NCBI RefSeq assembly: GCF_015767275.1
Contig: NZ_JADWMY010000001.1
Span: 62,001-126,000 of the forward strand
Origin: Herbaspirillum sp. AP02
Lineage (GTDB): Bacteria > Pseudomonadota > Gammaproteobacteria > Burkholderiales > Burkholderiaceae_D
Length of the DNA: 64,000 nucleotides
Reading direction: 5' to 3'
The position numbers and the translations under genes were made by a program. Shown one piece after another: positions 47,146-55,363 of the stretch. The notes beneath the pieces are model-generated. The model saw only the letters and a program-made list of their open reading frames with translations. It did no database searches and had not been told where the DNA came from. The first letter of the stretch is position 1. Each line of letters starts with the position of its first letter.

Positions 47146-50100
47146 CTACGCTAGCATCACTGTCGTGCTCAAGGGGAGGGCAGCGAAACTGGTCATGGGA
47201 TGAATCAGTCGTTCCAGAGTCGTATTGATGACAGTGACGCTGTCGGCGGTACTGATCCGTTCGATCTGGTAGGCACTACCGAGATACCAGTTCTCGATGA
47301 TCGCCTTGTCATCGGTTCCGCTCACAGAGATCTCTAGATTGTTGCCGATGTGACTGAACCTTAAGCGATCACTGGTGATGCCGGTGCCGAACTTGAGCGT
47401 GTCGGTGTTGGCGCTGCTAGCGTAATCGCTGATGGTGTCGATTCCATCGCCTTGATTGAAGGCATAGATGTCGTTGCCTGTGCCACCGATCAGGTAATCA
47501 TTACCTTTATCGCCGGACAGCGCATCGTCACCGTCGCTGCCATAGAGGTTGTCATTACCATTGCCGCCGATGAGAATGTCGTTGCCGCCATAGCCCGACA
47601 GGTTGTCATTACCATCACCGCCATCGATGGTGTCGGCGAATTGGCCACCTGACAGCAAGTCATTTCCTGCCATGCCGGCCATGCGATTGCTTGCGCCACC
47701 GAATCCGGTCCAGTATTCATTTTCGGAAGTGCCGGTTTGGGTCAGCCTCGAGGCTAGATCGGAATAGGCCCAGGTCGTGCCATCATCGAAGGCGAACTTC
47801 TCGATGTAGTAGCTGCTGTCTGAGAAATAATTCTCGATGGTGATGGCGTCGGTACCCCAAGTCAGGGTCAGATGATTGCCAGATCGCGCTACGACCGTGT
47901 CCACCGCATTGATGCCTTTGCCAAGCCGTAGAGTGTCGATGTTGCCGCCAGTATAGTCATAGTCGCTGATGGTATCGACTCCATCGCCCTGATTGAAGAC
48001 ATAGGTGTCGTTGCCGTAACCGCCATTGAGCCTGTCAATGCCTTTGCCACCGGACAGGGTATCGTCACCACTGCCGCCATCGAGCCCGTCATCGCCGTTA
48101 CCGCCGATGAGGGTGTCGTTACCGCCATAGCCCAACAGGTTGTCATTGCCATCACCGCCGTCGATGGTGTCGGCGAATTGGCCACCTGACAGCAAGTCAT
48201 TTCCTGCCATGCCGGTCATACGATTGCTTGCGCCACCGAGTCCGGTCCAGTATTCATTTTCGGAAGTGCCGGTTTGGGTCAGCCTTGAGGCTAGATCGGA
48301 ATAGCCCCAGGTCGTGCCATCATCGAAGGCGATCTTCTCGATGCGGTAATACTCTCCCAGGAAATAATTTTCGATGGTGATGGCGTCGGCACCCCAAGTC
48401 AGGGTCATATGGTTACCGGATCGCGCTACGGCCGTGTCGGCCGCATTGATGCCTTTGCCGAACCGCAGAGTGTCGATGTTGCTGGTATTGTAGTCATAGT
48501 CGCTGATGGTATCGGTGCCATCGCCTTGATTGAAGACATAGGTGTCGTTGCCGTAACCGCCATTGAGCCTGTCAATGCCTTTGCCACCGGACAGGGTATC
48601 GTCACCACCGCCGCCATCGAGTCCGTCATCGCCATTGCCGCCGATGAGGGTGTCGTTACCGCCATAGCCCAACAGGTTGTCATTGCCATCACCGCCGTCG
48701 ATGGTGTCGGCGAATTGGCCACCGTTGAGCGAATCATTTCCGCCCATACCGACCATGCGATTACTCCGGTCACCGAGTCCGGTCCAGTATTCATTTTCGG
48801 AAGTGCCGGTTTGGGTCAGCCTTGAGGCTAGATCGGAATAGGCCCAGGTCGTGCCATCATCGAAGGCGATCTTCTCGATGTAGTAGCTGCTGTCTGAGAA
48901 ATAATTCTCGATGGTGATGGCATCGGTACCCCAAGTCAGAGTGAGATGACTGCGGGATCGCGCTACGACCGTGTCCACCGCATTGATGCCTTTGCCGAGC
49001 CGCAGGGTGTCGATGTTGCTGGTATTGTAGTCATAGTCGCTGATGGTATCGACTCCATCGCCCTGATTGAAGACATAGGTGTCGTTGCCGTAGCCGCCAT
49101 CGAGTCCGTCATCGCCATTGCCGCCGATGAGGGTATCGTTGCCACCATAGCCCAACAGGTTGTCATTGCCATCACCGCCGTCGATGGTGTCGGCGAATTG
49201 GCCACCTGACAGCGAGTCATTTCCCGCCATGCCGACCATTCGATTGCTTGCGCCACCGAGTCCGGTCCAGTATTCATTTTCGGAAGTGCCGGTTTGGGTC
49301 AGCCTTGAGGCTAGATCGGAATAGGCCCAGGTCGTGCCATCATCGAAGGCGATCTTCTCGATGCGGTAATACTCTCCCAGGAAATAATTTTCGATGGTGA
49401 TGGCGTCGGCACCCCAAGTCAGGGTCATATGGTTACCGGATCGCGCTACGGCCGTGTCGGCCGCATTGATGCCTTTGCCGAGCCGCAGGGTATCGATGTT
49501 GCCGGCAGTGTAGTCATAGTCGTTGATGGTGTCGATGCCATCACCTTGATTGAAGACATAAATATCATCGCCGAGACCACCGTTCAGGTAGTCATTGCCC
49601 TTGCCCCCGACAATGGTGTCGTTGCCGGCATGGCCGGAAAGCGTGTCGCTACCGTCGCCGCCCATCATGTAATTGTTGTTTCCATCTCCATTGAGTGTGT
49701 CGTCCCCGCTAGTGCCGCGCAGAAGTGCACCCGCCTTGCCTGTAGCAGCCAACAGCTTGCCTAATTCAGTTTCATCGTGTTGGCCTGCGCGATGCAATGC
49801 GTCTAGATAGCGCAGTCCACTATCTCCCAGTTGACGTAAGGTTTCGCCCAGGCCAAGCAGACGCATGCTGGTCATGTCCGGCCCGCTCTGCATGGCCTCT
49901 TTCAACGATGCGACCAGAGGCGTGGCATCCGGCACGAAGCTTTTGCTCGACATGTTCCATGCCAGACCAAACTGGCTGATATCTTCCTTGTAGGTCGCCT
50001 CAACTTCCCAGTGCAGGAAGAGCCGATCACCCAGGTCACGCCAGATCGCCAGGATACTTAGCGCCGTGGCTTCATTGACAGGATTGCCTCCGCCCGGCCA

Positions 50101-51666
50101 GGCCAAGCCTGTCAAGCCTTCGAGCGCGTAGAGGATGCGCCCGTTGATAAAGTTACCGCGACTGTTGGTGGCCCGCCGATCGGCGCCGCTCCAGCTCAAT
50201 AGCAGGTCGTCGAAGGCAGCGCGCCGGGCAGTCGGATCGGTCATGCTCATGATCGATTCCACCCGGCGTTGCAAGAGGCCGCTGGCATCTTGCGCAATGG
50301 CTTGTCGCAGGCCCAGGGTATTGCCCATGCCGGGGAGTTCGGGCAGCTTCGCAATGGCTGCGCTTAGCGTTACCTCGGTCAGCGCCACGCTGCGCATGGT
50401 GTTGCTGGAAAACCAGACATCGCCCAGACTGCGGGTGCTGCCATCGGCCGCGACATAACTGCCCAGTTGGCGCAAGGCGTTGCCAGCGGCATCGGTCTTG
50501 TTGACATCGGAAAAACGCACATTGAGCGTCTTGACACCAGCGGCGTTCAGCTCAAGCAGCTCGCCGGCGTCCGTGATGCCGTTGCCATTGCGGTCCTGCC
50601 AGAGCCTGAGACTGGCAAATGCCTCGTCATTGACGTCAAGCACGCCGTCTTGGTTGGCGTCCAGATCTGCGAGTGCGGCGAATCCATTGGCCGCGAATGC
50701 GCCACTGCCAAGCCGGGTATGGTCGCCAAAGAGTTCGGCACCGCTGGTGATCTTGCCGTCGCCGTCGAGGTCCCGGACCAGCAGGGCGTCGTCGCGTCCA
50801 ACCCAGCCGCTCTGTTCGGCAAAGCCGCTCAGATCATGGTCGAAATGGACGTTGGCACTGCGTGCGATGGTTTCGATCCCATCGCCGTCGAGATCGAGAA
50901 TAAGCGGGTCGCGTCTGGGAATAATATTGCTGCTGGTGGCCCAGCGATCATAGGTCTGGTTCATCGTGTCATCGAGGTGCTTGCCCAGTTCCAGGGGTAT
51001 GCCGAGTTCACTCGTGTGTTGGGCGATGGCTTGACCAATGATCTCTGCAATGGTGTCGTTTTCCATCCCCGCTTTGGTCAGGGTGTCGATGGCCTTGGCC
51101 ACGCTCTTGATGACCTGGTCAGTGGCGGGGTCTCCACTCTTTACGATGCTCCGTCCACCGTCATCCGTGACCGGCAGCGAGATGACATTGCGGTCGGCAT
51201 CGATTTTCCAACCAGCCGCACCGGCGACCAACTGATAGGCGCTTGCGCCTACGCCGACCACCGTTGCAATGCTGCCAACGGTCACAACTAGGGGAATGAC
51301 CGCTCCACTCATGGTGATGAGTGCTGCGCCTGCGCCGATCACCGATGCCACGCCGCCAATTACGCCTGCGATGTCAGATTGTTGGACGGGAGTGCCCAGT
51401 TCTTTGGCCAGATAAATCTTGCGGCCGCTGTCCACTGCGGCCAGCACGCCTAATCCTAGTCCAGCTTTCGGCATGTATTTCGCCACGCTGCTGCCGATAG
51501 TGGCAAATTCCACCATCGAATGTGCGGTCTGTCCAATGCCAATTATCGTACCGGACGTGTTGAAGCTGTCGTCGGGGTTTTTTGTGCCGACTGCAACATT
51601 CATAGCATTGAGGGCTTTCCCAAAGCCACCGGTCAGAATCAGTAGCGCGATATTGTTAGTGCTCAT
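47146..51666 (-). CDS. Large RTX protein with FrpC-like self-processing module
   Basis: 1506 residues, predicted secreted by a type I system. Order: N-terminal region with a Gly/Ala-rich hydrophobic stretch at about 98-150 (GVIGGVASVIGAGAALITMS onward) that could insert in membrane; an Asp253-Pro254 bond and FrpC-like self-processing module to about 430; a helical part to about 650; RTX nonapeptides (GGxGxDxLx) in large blocks to about 1410; and a C-terminal region ending LPLSTTVMLA, suitable as an uncleaved secretion signal. No HlyB/HlyD/TolC or acyltransferase gene is in the window. The start ATG overlaps the stop of the upstream membrane-protein gene (ATGA). Toxin or adhesin activity is not proven. 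Confidence 0.85.
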   Translation of the reverse strand: MSTNNIALLILTGGFGKALNAMNVAVGTKNPDDSFNTSGTIIGIGQTAHSMVEFATIGSSVAKYMPKAGLGLGVLAAVDSGRKIYLAKELGTPVQQSDIAGVIGGVASVIGAGAALITMSGAVIPLVVTVGSIATVVGVGASAYQLVAGAAGWKIDADRNVISLPVTDDGGRSIVKSGDPATDQVIKSVAKAIDTLTKAGMENDTIAEIIGQAIAQHTSELGIPLELGKHLDDTMNQTYDRWATSSNIIPRRDPLILDLDGDGIETIARSANVHFDHDLSGFAEQSGWVGRDDALLVRDLDGDGKITSGAELFGDHTRLGSGAFAANGFAALADLDANQDGVLDVNDEAFASLRLWQDRNGNGITDAGELLELNAAGVKTLNVRFSDVNKTDAAGNALRQLGSYVAADGSTRSLGDVWFSSNTMRSVALTEVTLSAAIAKLPELPGMGNTLGLRQAIAQDASGLLQRRVESIMSMTDPTARRAAFDDLLLSWSGADRRATNSRGNFINGRILYALEGLTGLAWPGGGNPVNEATALSILAIWRDLGDRLFLHWEVEATYKEDISQFGLAWNMSSKSFVPDATPLVASLKEAMQSGPDMTSMRLLGLGETLRQLGDSGLRYLDALHRAGQHDETELGKLLAATGKAGALLRGTSGDDTLNGDGNNNYMMGGDGSDTLSGHAGNDTIVGGKGNDYLNGGLGDDIYVFNQGDGIDTINDYDYTAGNIDTLRLGKGINAADTAVARSGNHMTLTWGADAITIENYFLGEYYRIEKIAFDDGTTWAYSDLASRLTQTGTSENEYWTGLGGASNRMVGMAGNDSLSGGQFADTIDGGDGNDNLLGYGGNDTLIGGNGDDGLDGGYGNDTYVFNQGDGVDTISDYDYNTSNIDTLRLGKGINAVDTVVARSRSHLTLTWGTDAITIENYFSDSSYYIEKIAFDDGTTWAYSDLASRLTQTGTSENEYWTGLGDRSNRMVGMGGNDSLNGGQFADTIDGGDGNDNLLGYGGNDTLIGGNGDDGLDGGGGDDTLSGGKGIDRLNGGYGNDTYVFNQGDGTDTISDYDYNTSNIDTLRFGKGINAADTAVARSGNHMTLTWGADAITIENYFLGEYYRIEKIAFDDGTTWGYSDLASRLTQTGTSENEYWTGLGGASNRMTGMAGNDLLSGGQFADTIDGGDGNDNLLGYGGNDTLIGGNGDDGLDGGSGDDTLSGGKGIDRLNGGYGNDTYVFNQGDGVDTISDYDYTGGNIDTLRLGKGINAVDTVVARSGNHLTLTWGTDAITIENYFSDSSYYIEKFAFDDGTTWAYSDLASRLTQTGTSENEYWTGFGGASNRMAGMAGNDLLSGGQFADTIDGGDGNDNLSGYGGNDILIGGNGNDNLYGSDGDDALSGDKGNDYLIGGTGNDIYAFNQGDGIDTISDYASSANTDTLKFGTGITSDRLRFSHIGNNLEISVSGTDDKAIIENWYLGSAYQIERISTADSVTVINTTLERLIHPMTSFAALPLSTTVMLA
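47454..49590 (-). repeat. ABAB tandem repeat array inside the RTX gene
   Basis: The same string (GATTGAAGAC or its near copy, plus strand) recurs at 47454, 47991, 48528, 49065 and 49548: spacings 537, 537, 537 and 483 bases, all in frame. Two unit types alternate, one coding GEYYRIEK and one SSYYIEK. The block at 48361 and that at 49381 (1020 bases apart) are identical over at least 90 bases. The 483-base unit lacks 54 bases, exactly two nonapeptides. Confidence 0.92.
50377..50910 (-). other. FrpC-like self-processing module within the RTX protein
   Basis: Residues 253 to about 430. The scissile Asp253-Pro254 is followed by LILDLDGDGIET, then GWVGRDDALLVRDLDGDGK and AELFGDHTRLGSGAFAANGF, and LRLWQDRNGNGITDAGEL: EF-hand-like calcium loops in the same order as the FrpC module. 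In FrpC, calcium triggers cleavage of this bond and the new Asp end can link to a lysine. Boundaries are approximate. Confidence 0.75.
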
Positions 51667-52268
51667 AGTTGACCTCTTTTCTCACGAAGAAAAATGAATA
51701 CATAAAACAGGTAATACGGGATCAAAAAAATTAGCCATATCACCAGACTGGCGGTCAGCCGGTTGGGTTGGCTCTTGCTTGTGGCGTGGAAAGTGATACT
51801 GATATGTTGTTCGGGACAATCGAGTGCCCATATCCGGAAGCGATCAGTGAGCGTCAGCTTTAACGGCGCACCTTGTACCGTGGCCATGCATCCAGGCAGG
51901 CTCTTTCGCTGAGCGTCGGTCCAGACGTGAGTCCGAAATCTGCCACCTGCGCTGATATCGACCGGCCACTCCATCTGACGTCGCTCTCCGTTTGGCAGCT
52001 CGACGAAGAGGTGGGGTTCCGTTAGCTGGGTGTGCAGAATGCGTACCTGAAGTGTTTGCAGCGTGGACGGATCGGGCACGCGGTTCCATTGATTGACGAA
52101 CTCGGGGGCGATGAACAACACTAAGGAAATAATCATCCCCCAGGAAAACTGAGGGTATCGACGCCAGAATGGCTTACCCCTGCGCGTGGCCAGTACCGCT
52201 TCATTGGGCGGCCCGGACAGTGTTTCTATCAGTCGCCGCCATCGACCGGGAGGACGATTCGTGGTCAC
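51663..52268 (-). CDS. Two-helix membrane protein paired with the RTX gene
   Basis: 201 residues, family not recognised. Basic N-terminus (about 1-40), TM1 at about 42-57, a roughly 110-residue periplasmic domain with two conserved cysteines (LPGCMATVQGAP and WALDCPEQHI), and TM2 at about 171-194 with a basic cytoplasmic end (LREKRGQL). Start is GTG 52268 in a GTGA overlap with the stop of the 76-residue ORF; its own stop overlaps the RTX start. About two thirds identical by eye to the 202-residue protein encoded upstream. Strict coupling to the RTX gene suggests a dedicated partner, for example an immunity, anchoring or secretion-aid protein (inference). Confidence 0.8.
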   Translation of the reverse strand: MTTNRPPGRWRRLIETLSGPPNEAVLATRRGKPFWRRYPQFSWGMIISLVLFIAPEFVNQWNRVPDPSTLQTLQVRILHTQLTEPHLFVELPNGERRQMEWPVDISAGGRFRTHVWTDAQRKSLPGCMATVQGAPLKLTLTDRFRIWALDCPEQHISITFHATSKSQPNRLTASLVIWLIFLIPYYLFYVFIFLREKRGQL

Positions 52269-52495
52269 GCGAAAGTCCCTCGCAGGACGGATTTCAATTC
52301 CATATTCGCGAGCCAGAATAGGAAGTCAGATGTTCCGGTGAGGCGCGAAGGATAAGTTGTGCCGTCATGCATCAAGCTGGCCGGATGCATTGAGCTAAGA
52401 TCAGCTTCTTTCTCGCCTACGCCTAGATCTACCGCATTCGGAGGCCCGTCAAAGCTACTTGCAAGAATCAATAGTGCGAAATTTTTAGTGTTCAT
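52265..52495 (-). CDS. 76-residue ORF, probable remnant of an RTX-type N-terminus
   Basis: It begins MNTKNFALLILASSFDGPPN, resembling the RTX start MSTNNIALLILTGGFGKALN, then diverges and ends after ELKSVLRGTFA. It sits directly after a membrane-protein gene with the same ATGA overlap and nearly the same AGAGGTCATCT ribosome binding site, so it occupies the place of the RTX gene in the upstream module copy. Most likely a truncated partner gene; it could still be translated. Its end resembles that of the 35-residue ORF further upstream. Confidence 0.6.
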   Translation of the reverse strand: MNTKNFALLILASSFDGPPNAVDLGVGEKEADLSSMHPASLMHDGTTYPSRLTGTSDFLFWLANMELKSVLRGTFA

Positions 52496-53100
52496 AGATG
52501 ACCTCTTTTCTCACGAAGAAAAACGAGCACATTCATCAGGCTGCACGCGAACAAGACACCCAGCGAAATCAACAGTCTTTCATTCAGGTCTTGGGCGTAG
52601 CGCTTGCTGGTGGCGTCGAAATTGATGCTGATATTTTTTTCAGCGCAATCAAGTGTCCATATCCGGAACCGATCCGTGGGAGTCAGCATCAATGGCGCAC
52701 CTTGTACGGTGGCCAGGCATCCTGGCAGGCTCTCGCGCTGGGCATCGGTCCAGGCGCGGGATGGCAGGGGTCTGCTCAAGCCGAGCTCAGCCGGCCACTC
52801 CATACTCCGTCGCTGTCCATCGGGTAGCTCGACAAAGAGGTGTGGTCCGGTCAGCTCGGTGCGCACAATGCGGACCTCCAGCGTTTGCAGTGTGGAGGGA
52901 TCAGGGACACGATTGAGTTGATTGACCACTTCCGGCGCGATCACCAAGGTCAGGGAAGTGAGCATCCCCACCAGAAAAATGCGATGACGGCGCCAGAATG
53001 GCTTGCCCTTCCGTGTGGCCAGTACCGCTTCATTGGGCGGTGGGCCGGAGAGTTTATCGATGAGTGCTTGCCACCGGCCTGGAGGAGGATTCATGTTCAT
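52492..53100 (-). CDS. Two-helix membrane protein, paralogue of the 201-residue protein
   Basis: 202 residues with the same plan: PPGRWQALIDKLSGPP at the N-terminus, TM1 at about 42-58, periplasmic domain sharing NRVPDPSTLQTLEVRI, LPGCLATVQGAP and RFRIWTLDCAEKN, TM2 near 172-190 and LREKRGHL at the end. The N-terminal 165 residues are most alike. Its stop overlaps the 76-residue ORF and its start overlaps the 35-residue ORF, both as ATGA. The pair of paralogues shows that a whole module was duplicated. Confidence 0.8.
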   Translation of the reverse strand: MNMNPPPGRWQALIDKLSGPPPNEAVLATRKGKPFWRRHRIFLVGMLTSLTLVIAPEVVNQLNRVPDPSTLQTLEVRIVRTELTGPHLFVELPDGQRRSMEWPAELGLSRPLPSRAWTDAQRESLPGCLATVQGAPLMLTPTDRFRIWTLDCAEKNISINFDATSKRYAQDLNERLLISLGVLFACSLMNVLVFLREKRGHL

Positions 53101-53204
53101 GCGAACGACCCTCCCAACACGGATGTCAGCTGGATATCCAGAGACTGGAAGGAAGGGGCCGATGGGGCAGGAGGAGAGACATGAAGAGTTCTTTCAGTAT
53201 TCAT
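53097..53204 (-). CDS. 35-residue ORF, likely third module remnant
   Basis: Starts MNTERTLHVSPP and ends DIQLTSVLGGSFA, like the end of the 76-residue ORF (NMELKSVLRGTFA). Upstream AGGTCAACCTG matches the AGGTCA-CT leader of the RTX and 76-residue genes. ATGA overlap with the 202-residue gene. Its central part is probably deleted. Expression is uncertain, but the shared start and end point to common descent. Confidence 0.5.
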   Translation of the reverse strand: MNTERTLHVSPPAPSAPSFQSLDIQLTSVLGGSFA

Positions 53205-53317
53205 CAGGTTGACCTATCTATGGGGTGAAAGTCCGATTGAAAATTTTCTAGTGGTCATTGCCAGAAAGCAGATCCATCGGAGGTATCGATCCCGCATAGC
53301 GCCTGATTTTTTCTCCG

Positions 53318-53704
53318 TTAGGTGTTGGAGAAACAGAAGAATTTAATCAAGGCGAAACCTGCGCAATACCAAAGCACTTGCAAGGAGTAATCGCGAGGGC
53401 AGGTAGATGCATCAATACGCATGCAATGGTGCCCAATCTCCTGCAAGAGACATGCAGTCGACAATGGCGCTAGAAAGAACGCGATTGTGAGAAATTTTTG
53501 AGGTGGAATAAATAGTTGTTTCGCTAGAAAAAGCAGCAAACAGGAAGCCAGGCAACCACCGATGAAGCACATGAGATATTTCGTGAGGGAGTGCCCGGCA
53601 TCGTTAAGTCTCCTGTACCGGCGCGGCCATGGGAACGAGCGCGCAGCGACAAGGTACGCGACATCGCCAATGGTCCGAAGAAAGTCAAGCAAGCGTTTTT
53701 CCAT
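53318..53704 (-). CDS. Small cysteine-rich membrane protein, unknown
   Basis: 128 residues with a basic N-terminal 40 residues (RSFPWPRRYRRLNDAG) and three hydrophobic segments (about 41-62, 68-90, 107-126). Six or more cysteines. No family recognised. The ribosome binding site is weak. The surrounding 600 bases are visibly AT-richer than the rest of the window, suggesting transfer. It lies upstream of the RTX module genes in the same direction, 113 bases away, and downstream of the pilus-type genes; membership of either unit is open. Confidence 0.55.
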   Translation of the reverse strand: MEKRLLDFLRTIGDVAYLVAARSFPWPRRYRRLNDAGHSLTKYLMCFIGGCLASCLLLFLAKQLFIPPQKFLTIAFFLAPLSTACLLQEIGHHCMRIDASTCPRDYSLQVLWYCAGFALIKFFCFSNT

Positions 53705-53796
53705 ATCGTTTGATGGCGGGTAAGAGAGACCGCCTCTTGCATCTGCTGTTCTTCAAGAAATCGATCACACCGGCGTGTGACACGCATAGCATTGCG

Positions 53797-54660
53797 TCAG
53801 AGGAGGAGCCACCGTTGCTCCTTCCAGACCAGGGCCGCCACGCCTGCGGCAATCAGGTAGGGACCGAAGGCCATGGGTTGGCCGGGGTCTCGGTGGCGCA
53901 CTTTTATCTGCCACAAGCCGACCACCGCCGCGCCGGTGGACGCCAGCACGATGATGTGCAGCAGCGGTCCCCAGCCGAACCAGGCGCCGAGTGCGGCAAG
54001 CAGCTTGAAGTCGCCGTAGCCCATGCCCTCCTTGCCGGTGAAATGGAAGCAGATCCAGTAGATGCTCCACAGCGCAGCGTATCCGGCCACCACACCCCAG
54101 AAGGCCTCGCGCAGGGGCACGAAGGCGGCAAATGAATTGAAGAACAGCCCCAGCCAGAGCAATGGCTGGGTAAGACAGTCGGGCAAGAGCTGGTGATTGA
54201 GATCGATGAAGAAGAGGGCGATCAGCGTCCACAGCAGCAGCCATGTCCCCACGGTTTGCATCGTCGGGCCGAAGTGCGAGGCGGTGGCGACGGTCACCAC
54301 CGCGCTGGCCACTTCGACCAGTGGATAGCGCACCGGAATGTGGGCCTTGCAGCCGGCGCAACGGCCGAGCAGGTAGAGGTAACTCAGGACCGGGATGTTT
54401 TCGGCAGGACGTACCGGCCGCTTGCAGGCCGGACAATGGGAGCCGGGCCAGGCCAGCGTCATGAATGATGACTGTGTCTCCGGCGCCTGTTCCGGGTCGG
54501 GCGACGCCTGTCTGTCGGTCGAGGCGTAAGCGGCCTTGAGCATCAAGGGCAGGCGGTAGATCACCACGTTCAGAAAGCTGCCGATACAAAGCCCGATCAG
54601 CAACGTCATGAAGAAGACGACGAGGGGATGGTCATAGGGCATGTCGGGCAAGATAAGCAT
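53797..54660 (-). CDS. Prepilin peptidase (PilD/PilU-type)
   Basis: 287-residue inner-membrane aspartic protease (A24) that cuts prepilin leaders and may methylate the new N-terminus. The zinc-binding cytoplasmic loop has HCPACKRPVRP and GRCAGCKAHIPVRYP. The catalytic aspartates lie in FIDLNHQLLPD and GMGYGDFKLLAALGAW. N-terminal GLCIGSFLNVVIYRLP is diagnostic. Start ATG 54660 follows AAGGAACACCGC. Encoded after the lytic transglycosylase, as PilU is after PilT in R64-type pilus operons. Confidence 0.92.
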   Translation of the reverse strand: MLILPDMPYDHPLVVFFMTLLIGLCIGSFLNVVIYRLPLMLKAAYASTDRQASPDPEQAPETQSSFMTLAWPGSHCPACKRPVRPAENIPVLSYLYLLGRCAGCKAHIPVRYPLVEVASAVVTVATASHFGPTMQTVGTWLLLWTLIALFFIDLNHQLLPDCLTQPLLWLGLFFNSFAAFVPLREAFWGVVAGYAALWSIYWICFHFTGKEGMGYGDFKLLAALGAWFGWGPLLHIIVLASTGAAVVGLWQIKVRHRDPGQPMAFGPYLIAAGVAALVWKEQRWLLL

Positions 54661-54705
54661 GCGGTGTTCCTTGAAGGGGGATAGAGGGCCGCAGCGGCGC
54701 TGCTG

Positions 54706-55155
54706 CTACATGGATTGTTTCAGCAGATGGCGCAGGCGGCCGATGACCTGGGTGGCGTAGCGGGCGCGCTTGTCGGGACTGACGGCGTTGTAGGCGCCGA
54801 TGGCTTCCCAGCTCACGCCCATGCGCTGGAAATTGGAGCCGAGTATCCAGGCACCGACATGGATGTTGGTGCAGGCATCAAGGAGGTCGGTTTCGCTGAT
54901 GTGATGGCGCGCCAGAAATCCCAGCCAGCTGGAATTGATCTGCATGATGCCGATATCGCGCGTGCCGTTGGAATTGCGATGCAGAGCCCTGGGATTCATG
55001 CCCGACTCTTGCTGGGCAATGGCCTGCAAGATCAGCGGGGACACGCCGTAGCGCGTCCCCGCCTGCTCAAAGCACAGATCGGCCGCCCGCGCCGGGTTGG
55101 CGCACAGGGCGCCCGCCAGCGCGGCGGCCAGCACGACGTTGCCGGGCCGGCGCAT
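54706..55155 (-). CDS. Lytic transglycosylase, PilT/IagB-like
   Basis: 149 residues with a Sec signal (ending NPARAAD). SLT domain: catalytic Glu in AIAQQESGMNPRALH, then DIGIMQINSSWL and WEAIGAYNAVSP. This small form belongs to type IVb pilus and type III secretion loci and opens peptidoglycan for the apparatus. It follows the 62-residue gene with no gap and precedes the prepilin peptidase by 45 bases. Confidence 0.9.
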   Translation of the reverse strand: MRRPGNVVLAAALAGALCANPARAADLCFEQAGTRYGVSPLILQAIAQQESGMNPRALHRNSNGTRDIGIMQINSSWLGFLARHHISETDLLDACTNIHVGAWILGSNFQRMGVSWEAIGAYNAVSPDKRARYATQVIGRLRHLLKQSM

Positions 55156-55344
55156 TCAGCGTGCTTCCTCTGGCGCCGGGGGGCGCGCCTTGACCACCAG
55201 CGCGGCGCTGAGGAAGAACACCGGTGCCCCCAGTACCATCGACAGCATGATGGCACCGGGGTAGCTCAGCAGCCGGAAGTGGCCCAGCCCATAGGCCAGC
55301 AACAAGCTGGCCACGCACAGCAGGGACAGCGTGGCCGAGCGCAC
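55156..55344 (-). CDS. 62-residue membrane protein, possibly the end of a deleted gene
   Basis: Two hydrophobic segments (SATLSLLCVASLLLAYGLG and IMLSMVLGAPVFFLSAALVV) and a charged tail. Start GTG 55344 has no clear ribosome binding site, and the frame upstream hits a TGA seven codons away at the junction with the PilO2-like remnant. It may be intact or the C-terminal stub of a pilus gene cut by the deletion. Not recognised. Confidence 0.5.
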   Translation of the reverse strand: MRSATLSLLCVASLLLAYGLGHFRLLSYPGAIMLSMVLGAPVFFLSAALVVKARPPAPEEAR

Positions 55345-55363
55345 CTGGCCGATGCTGCGTCAC

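Noticed and set aside
47454..49590. Regular repeats as a CRISPR array
   Set aside because: Repeats are about 500 bases, in frame and coding for calcium-binding nonapeptides.
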